Part shown: one piece after another, positions 61,070-64,000 of the stretch
How the letters are laid out: the number at the start of each line of letters is the position of its first letter
Numbering within the stretch: position 1 is the first letter of the stretch
From: Lindgomyces ingoldianus
Taxonomy: Eukaryota > Ascomycota > Dothideomycetes > Pleosporales > Lindgomycetaceae
DNA: 64,000 nt
Assembly (NCBI RefSeq): GCF_010093535.1
Contig: NW_022985182.1
Coordinates: forward strand, 1,061,709-1,125,708
Direction: 5' to 3'
Notes under the pieces: model-generated
Seen by the model: only the letters and a program-made list of their open reading frames with translations
Told to the model about the DNA's origin: nothing
Databases searched by the model: none
Translations under genes and position numbers: made by a program

Positions 61070-62689
61070 AAAGAGGAGATAGTGTAAGGCGCACACTAAA
61101 GCTATTAAAGCTGCACAACCTAGTAGCTAGACAACAGCAGTACCTGCGCAATCTACTAGAAAAGTAATTAACTATACTATTATAATAAAATCCTACTAGT
61201 AACTAACAACTCTGCGTAATAATAAGAAGAATAAGAAATAATTTTTATTATATAAATAACTTATAAAGGATATAGGGATATTAGAGGCAACACTACAGAA
61301 TAAGACTAGCCTAGAGTACTAGAATAATAAGATTAACATGTTAAAGGCTTTAATAAGCTTATAAACTTAATTATATATAAGTTATATAATTACTAATCTA
61401 CACATAATAACTTAAAAGGGCGCTACTTTTCTAAGTTTATATATAAAAGATTTTAAAAAATAAACACTATAAGACTTCTTAGCACTTAGCTGCGCGTTTA
61501 AAAGGGAGCTTATATAAGTGCTAAAGGACAAAGAAATTACACTACAGCTAGGCACTAAAGGTACCTAAGCCTAGAAGCTGTATAATATAGCATAAGAAAA
61601 AGTAATTACACTAAAAAGGCTTTATACATAACTTTTATTACTATGTAAGGCTCTACATAGAAGTAGACTAAACATAATGCTGCTATTAACACTAAATATA
61701 CTAGCATTACTTACTTCTACACCTTAGCTAGCACTACACTAATTACTGTATAAACAATACATGCTACCTTACCTAACGCCTGCTCTACACCCTTAATTGT
61801 ACACACCACCGCCTACAGTAGTGTATGCACTACTAATACTACCTGTATAATCTATACTACATTACAACCTATATAAACTTCTACTTTAAAGAGAAACTAC
61901 TAAAGAAAAACTCTTAGCAGATAAAATTATATAATTTTAAAAAGTATAAAAAAAATAATAACTACATAAGTTAACTATATAATATTTTTATAAATAAAAT
62001 AAGAATTTTTATTAATCTATGTTAATAGCTAGATATCTAGGAAACTTAGTACATAAACATCTTTCTAGATATCCTAGAAAGTTAGGTAAATATGTACTAT
62101 ATGTACAACATAGGCCCTAGATATAACTAGAAGCATTTATATAATACTTTAAGCAGTTACTTTAACACTAATGTAAACAATAGCTAGTACTAGATAAACT
62201 AGACAATAATAACCTTTATATAATACTAATAAAAAAACTTTAATAAAAGTTTATATAAAGTTTTTAAAGTAATAATTAACAAGCTTACACTTATATAAAA
62301 GGCACTAAAAATAAAATTTTAAAAAGATGTTTTACTGCACACTACTATTGTACAAGCTTGTTAAGAATAACTAGAACTAAAACATGCTATGTTTACTATT
62401 AAGCCTTTATGCAAAGCTTTATTTAGTAACTTATAAGCATTACTCTAAGTTACTATAGACTAAAGGGTAAACTAATACCTCTAGAAACTGCCTAATGCAT
62501 ACTACATAGACTGCTAATACAACTCTGCACAACAAGAGTCTACATAATAAAAAAGAAGCTTCTCTCTGCGTAAAAAAGAATAACATAGAAAATCTTTATC
62601 TAAGTTTAGGCTATAATTTAGAGATAACTGTACACAGACAAAGAAGTGCTTTATCTGCTATAAGAAAAAATGTTAGTTATTAAACTACT
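61070..62689 (+). pseudogene. Ty1/Copia gag remnant, cut by an LTR insertion
   Basis: The plus strand ends at 62641-62688 with KKCFICYKKKC, a stop, then LLNY. This is the Copia gag zinc knuckle of fungi (CFVC, GCW, NH type), with Trp turned into a stop and His into Tyr. Just before it come the Ser/Lys/Arg-rich words KRSFSLRKK and RKSLSKF, typical of the gag C-terminus. Upstream frames are broken by stops, and a start near 61080 is a guess. Pol would lie beyond the LTR insertion at 62690, outside the window. Confidence 0.7.
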
Positions 62690-63003
62690 TGTAACAGCGC
62701 AGGCAAGACAATGGGTCTAAATGCGGTGGGAGTCCACTTAGAGGCATATAGAAGTGCGTGGGGACTCTAAACCTGGGAATGCCTAGGGACTCTAAACCTA
62801 GGAATGCCATTAACACCTATAGGCCTTGTACAAAAGGATATTAGAAAACTACTAAGCTAGCTACAAGGGCAAGGTGCAACTAAATACATAAGGGAATAGG
62901 GGTAACAGCAGGGGTCAGGGCCAGGTTGAGGTTAGGGCCGACACAAGGGCCTTCTAGAGGTTCTAGGCAACTTAAGATAGAACAATTTATAAGGATTGTT
63001 ACA
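62690..63003 (-). repeat. 3' LTR of the short G2 relative (314 bp)
   Basis: It starts TGTAACAGCGCAGGCAAG and ends GGATTGTTACA on the plus strand, the mirror of the G2 LTR. It is about 25 bases longer because a 'gggactctaaacctgggaat' unit is duplicated. Confidence 0.9.
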
Positions 63004-63307
63004 CTACTCCCCCCTCTGTAAACTAATAGTCCCTATTAGTAGTTATAGTTTAAAGTATTGCTGTTATGTTCTCTACATCCTTAAACTAAAACTAGTCTAA
63101 TTTAGCTAGGTGTCCTTACTAAGTATTCCTTTGCACTGCCAGCAGTGTCCTCTAAACTAAACGCCATGCGTGCGTGCCTGCTCTAATAGTAATCTGTATA
63201 GATGCGCAGCCTGTTAATAATTAAGGCTTACTAATTATTCCTTGCTATCTGTGCAGTTATTAATCTTTAGCGTGCGTTTAGTAAGGTAACATTTAGGTAT
63301 TATTAAG

Positions 63308-63425
63308 GGTGCCTTAAAGGTCTCTTACTATTAAGGTAGCAGAGATAATTTAAGGCATTATTAGAGGTGCCTAAAAAGTCCCCTGCTATTAACGTAGTAG
63401 GGATAATTTAAGGCATTATTAGGGG
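63308..63425. repeat. 58-bp direct duplication inside the short element
   Basis: 'ggtgccttaaaggtctctta' and following, down to 'gataatttaaggcattatta', occurs twice in succession. G2 (near 38090-38150) has a single related unit. Confidence 0.75.
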
Positions 63426-63903
63426 TGATTTAGTGGTTAATTAAGGTCTATTAGGACGTTGTTGCTATGCATTAACTCTAAATTAGATAGGGTATAGCTT
63501 TAGGTCCCGCAGACGCAGGTTTAGCTGTTAACAGAGTAGTAGTATAGCTTAGCTAGAGCGTATTTTAATTCTAGAATTAGGGGGTAGTAGTTAGTTAGAC
63601 ATTAGCAGTTGTCTCTAATTCTAATAAGTTATTAGTAGTCTCTAAGTTTCTACCTTAGCGCCTCTTTACAACTTTTCTAAAGGCAATCCTAATTATAGGG
63701 GATAGAAAGTTCTAAACCTAAAGGCTTTAGTTAACTAGAGGTTAATAAGATCTAGTCTATAGACTAAGTAATTTAATGTAACAGTGTAAAAGATTATAAC
63801 CTAAACTAAATTAGACGCGTCTTAGGCTTAGACATAGTTAAACAGATAATTAATGTAATATTATATAAAGCTGTTACTAGCAAAAGCAAGTTTTCTAATA
63901 TAA

Positions 63904-64000
63904 TGTAACAGCGCAGGCAAGACAATAGGTCTAAATGCGGTGGGAGTCCACTTAGAGGCATATAGGAGTGCGTGGGGACTCTGAACCTGGGAATGCCATT
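63904..64000 (-). repeat. 5' LTR of the short G2 relative, partial
   Basis: The first 97 bases match 62690-62760 and the G2 LTR, with a few transitions; the window ends inside it. Only a single 'gggactctgaacctgggaat' unit is visible before the end. Confidence 0.9.

Larger units (their letters stand above)
62690..64000 (-). mobile_element. short internally deleted relative of G2, minus strand, continues past the window
   Basis: A 314-bp LTR (62690-63003) and the start of a second (63904-64000) enclose only 900 bp of internal sequence. Next to the left LTR is the polypurine tract (complement of 'actactcccccctctg'), so the element points left. The internal part matches the first ~830 bases inside G2 and then jumps to the G2-type polypurine tract, with no pol. 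It is therefore non-autonomous. It is inserted in the Copia gag. The candidate duplication on the left is CTACT (62685-62689); the right flank is outside the window. Confidence 0.88.

Noticed and set aside
1..64000. A defence island, toxin-antitoxin system or biosynthetic cluster
   Set aside because: Apart from one kinase-like gene and dead transposons, no coding regions with relevant motifs were found on either strand.

Overview
The window looks like a transposon-rich, AT-rich compartment of a filamentous ascomycete (Pezizomycotina) genome. The evidence is a dense nest of Ty3/Gypsy and Ty1/Copia retrotransposons and Fot1/Pogo DNA transposons whose reading frames are full of TAA and TAG stops. 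Almost every difference between paired repeats is a C:G to T:A transition, mostly at CpA/TpG and also at CpG. That is the signature of repeat-induced point mutation (RIP). No bacterial operon, CRISPR array or plasmid feature was seen.

Layout. 1-4054 is RIP-degraded DNA with minisatellites, including a 14-bp array at 2930-3500. 4055-6735 is a satellite of four units of about 209 bp, split by a complete but dead Fot1-like transposon (4658-6495). 6736-16570 is AT-rich debris with a purine-rich microsatellite block (7190-7510), a solo LTR (10413-10616) and a 10-bp array near 11.2 kb. 16576-22240 is a full-length Gypsy chromovirus (G1, plus strand). 22246-26490 is debris. 26495-28600 is a normal-composition island with the only intact host gene, a 319-residue APH/choline-kinase-like protein. 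28600-33157 holds debris, a second complete Fot1-like transposon (30545-32406) and an LTR-like block. 33158-36100 is a three-layer nest: a Fot1 end, then a minus-strand Gypsy, then a minus-strand Copia 3' end. 36100-37210 holds an LTR-like block and minisatellites. 37211-51896 is a Gypsy element (G2, plus strand) carrying a nested Gypsy (G3, minus strand, 42457-49954). An assembly gap fills 51897-52771. 52849-59415 is a fourth Gypsy (G4, minus strand) inserted into a small unmutated sequence that holds 30-bp repeats. 60590-62689 is a Copia gag region. 62690 to the window end is a short, internally deleted relative of G2 on the minus strand.

How it works together. Apart from the kinase gene, nothing here looks able to make a working protein. 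The catalytic aspartates of all four readable reverse transcriptases, and of both readable transposases, have become asparagine through G-to-A changes. The most striking pattern is positional. In all four LTR pairs, the outer edge of each element keeps its original C and G bases while the corresponding inner LTR sequence is mutated. G4 also keeps an unmutated chromodomain end and an unmutated gag start. Insertion order can be read from exact target-site duplications (ATTAA, CTAGC, GAAAA, AGGTG, and TA for the Fot1 elements).
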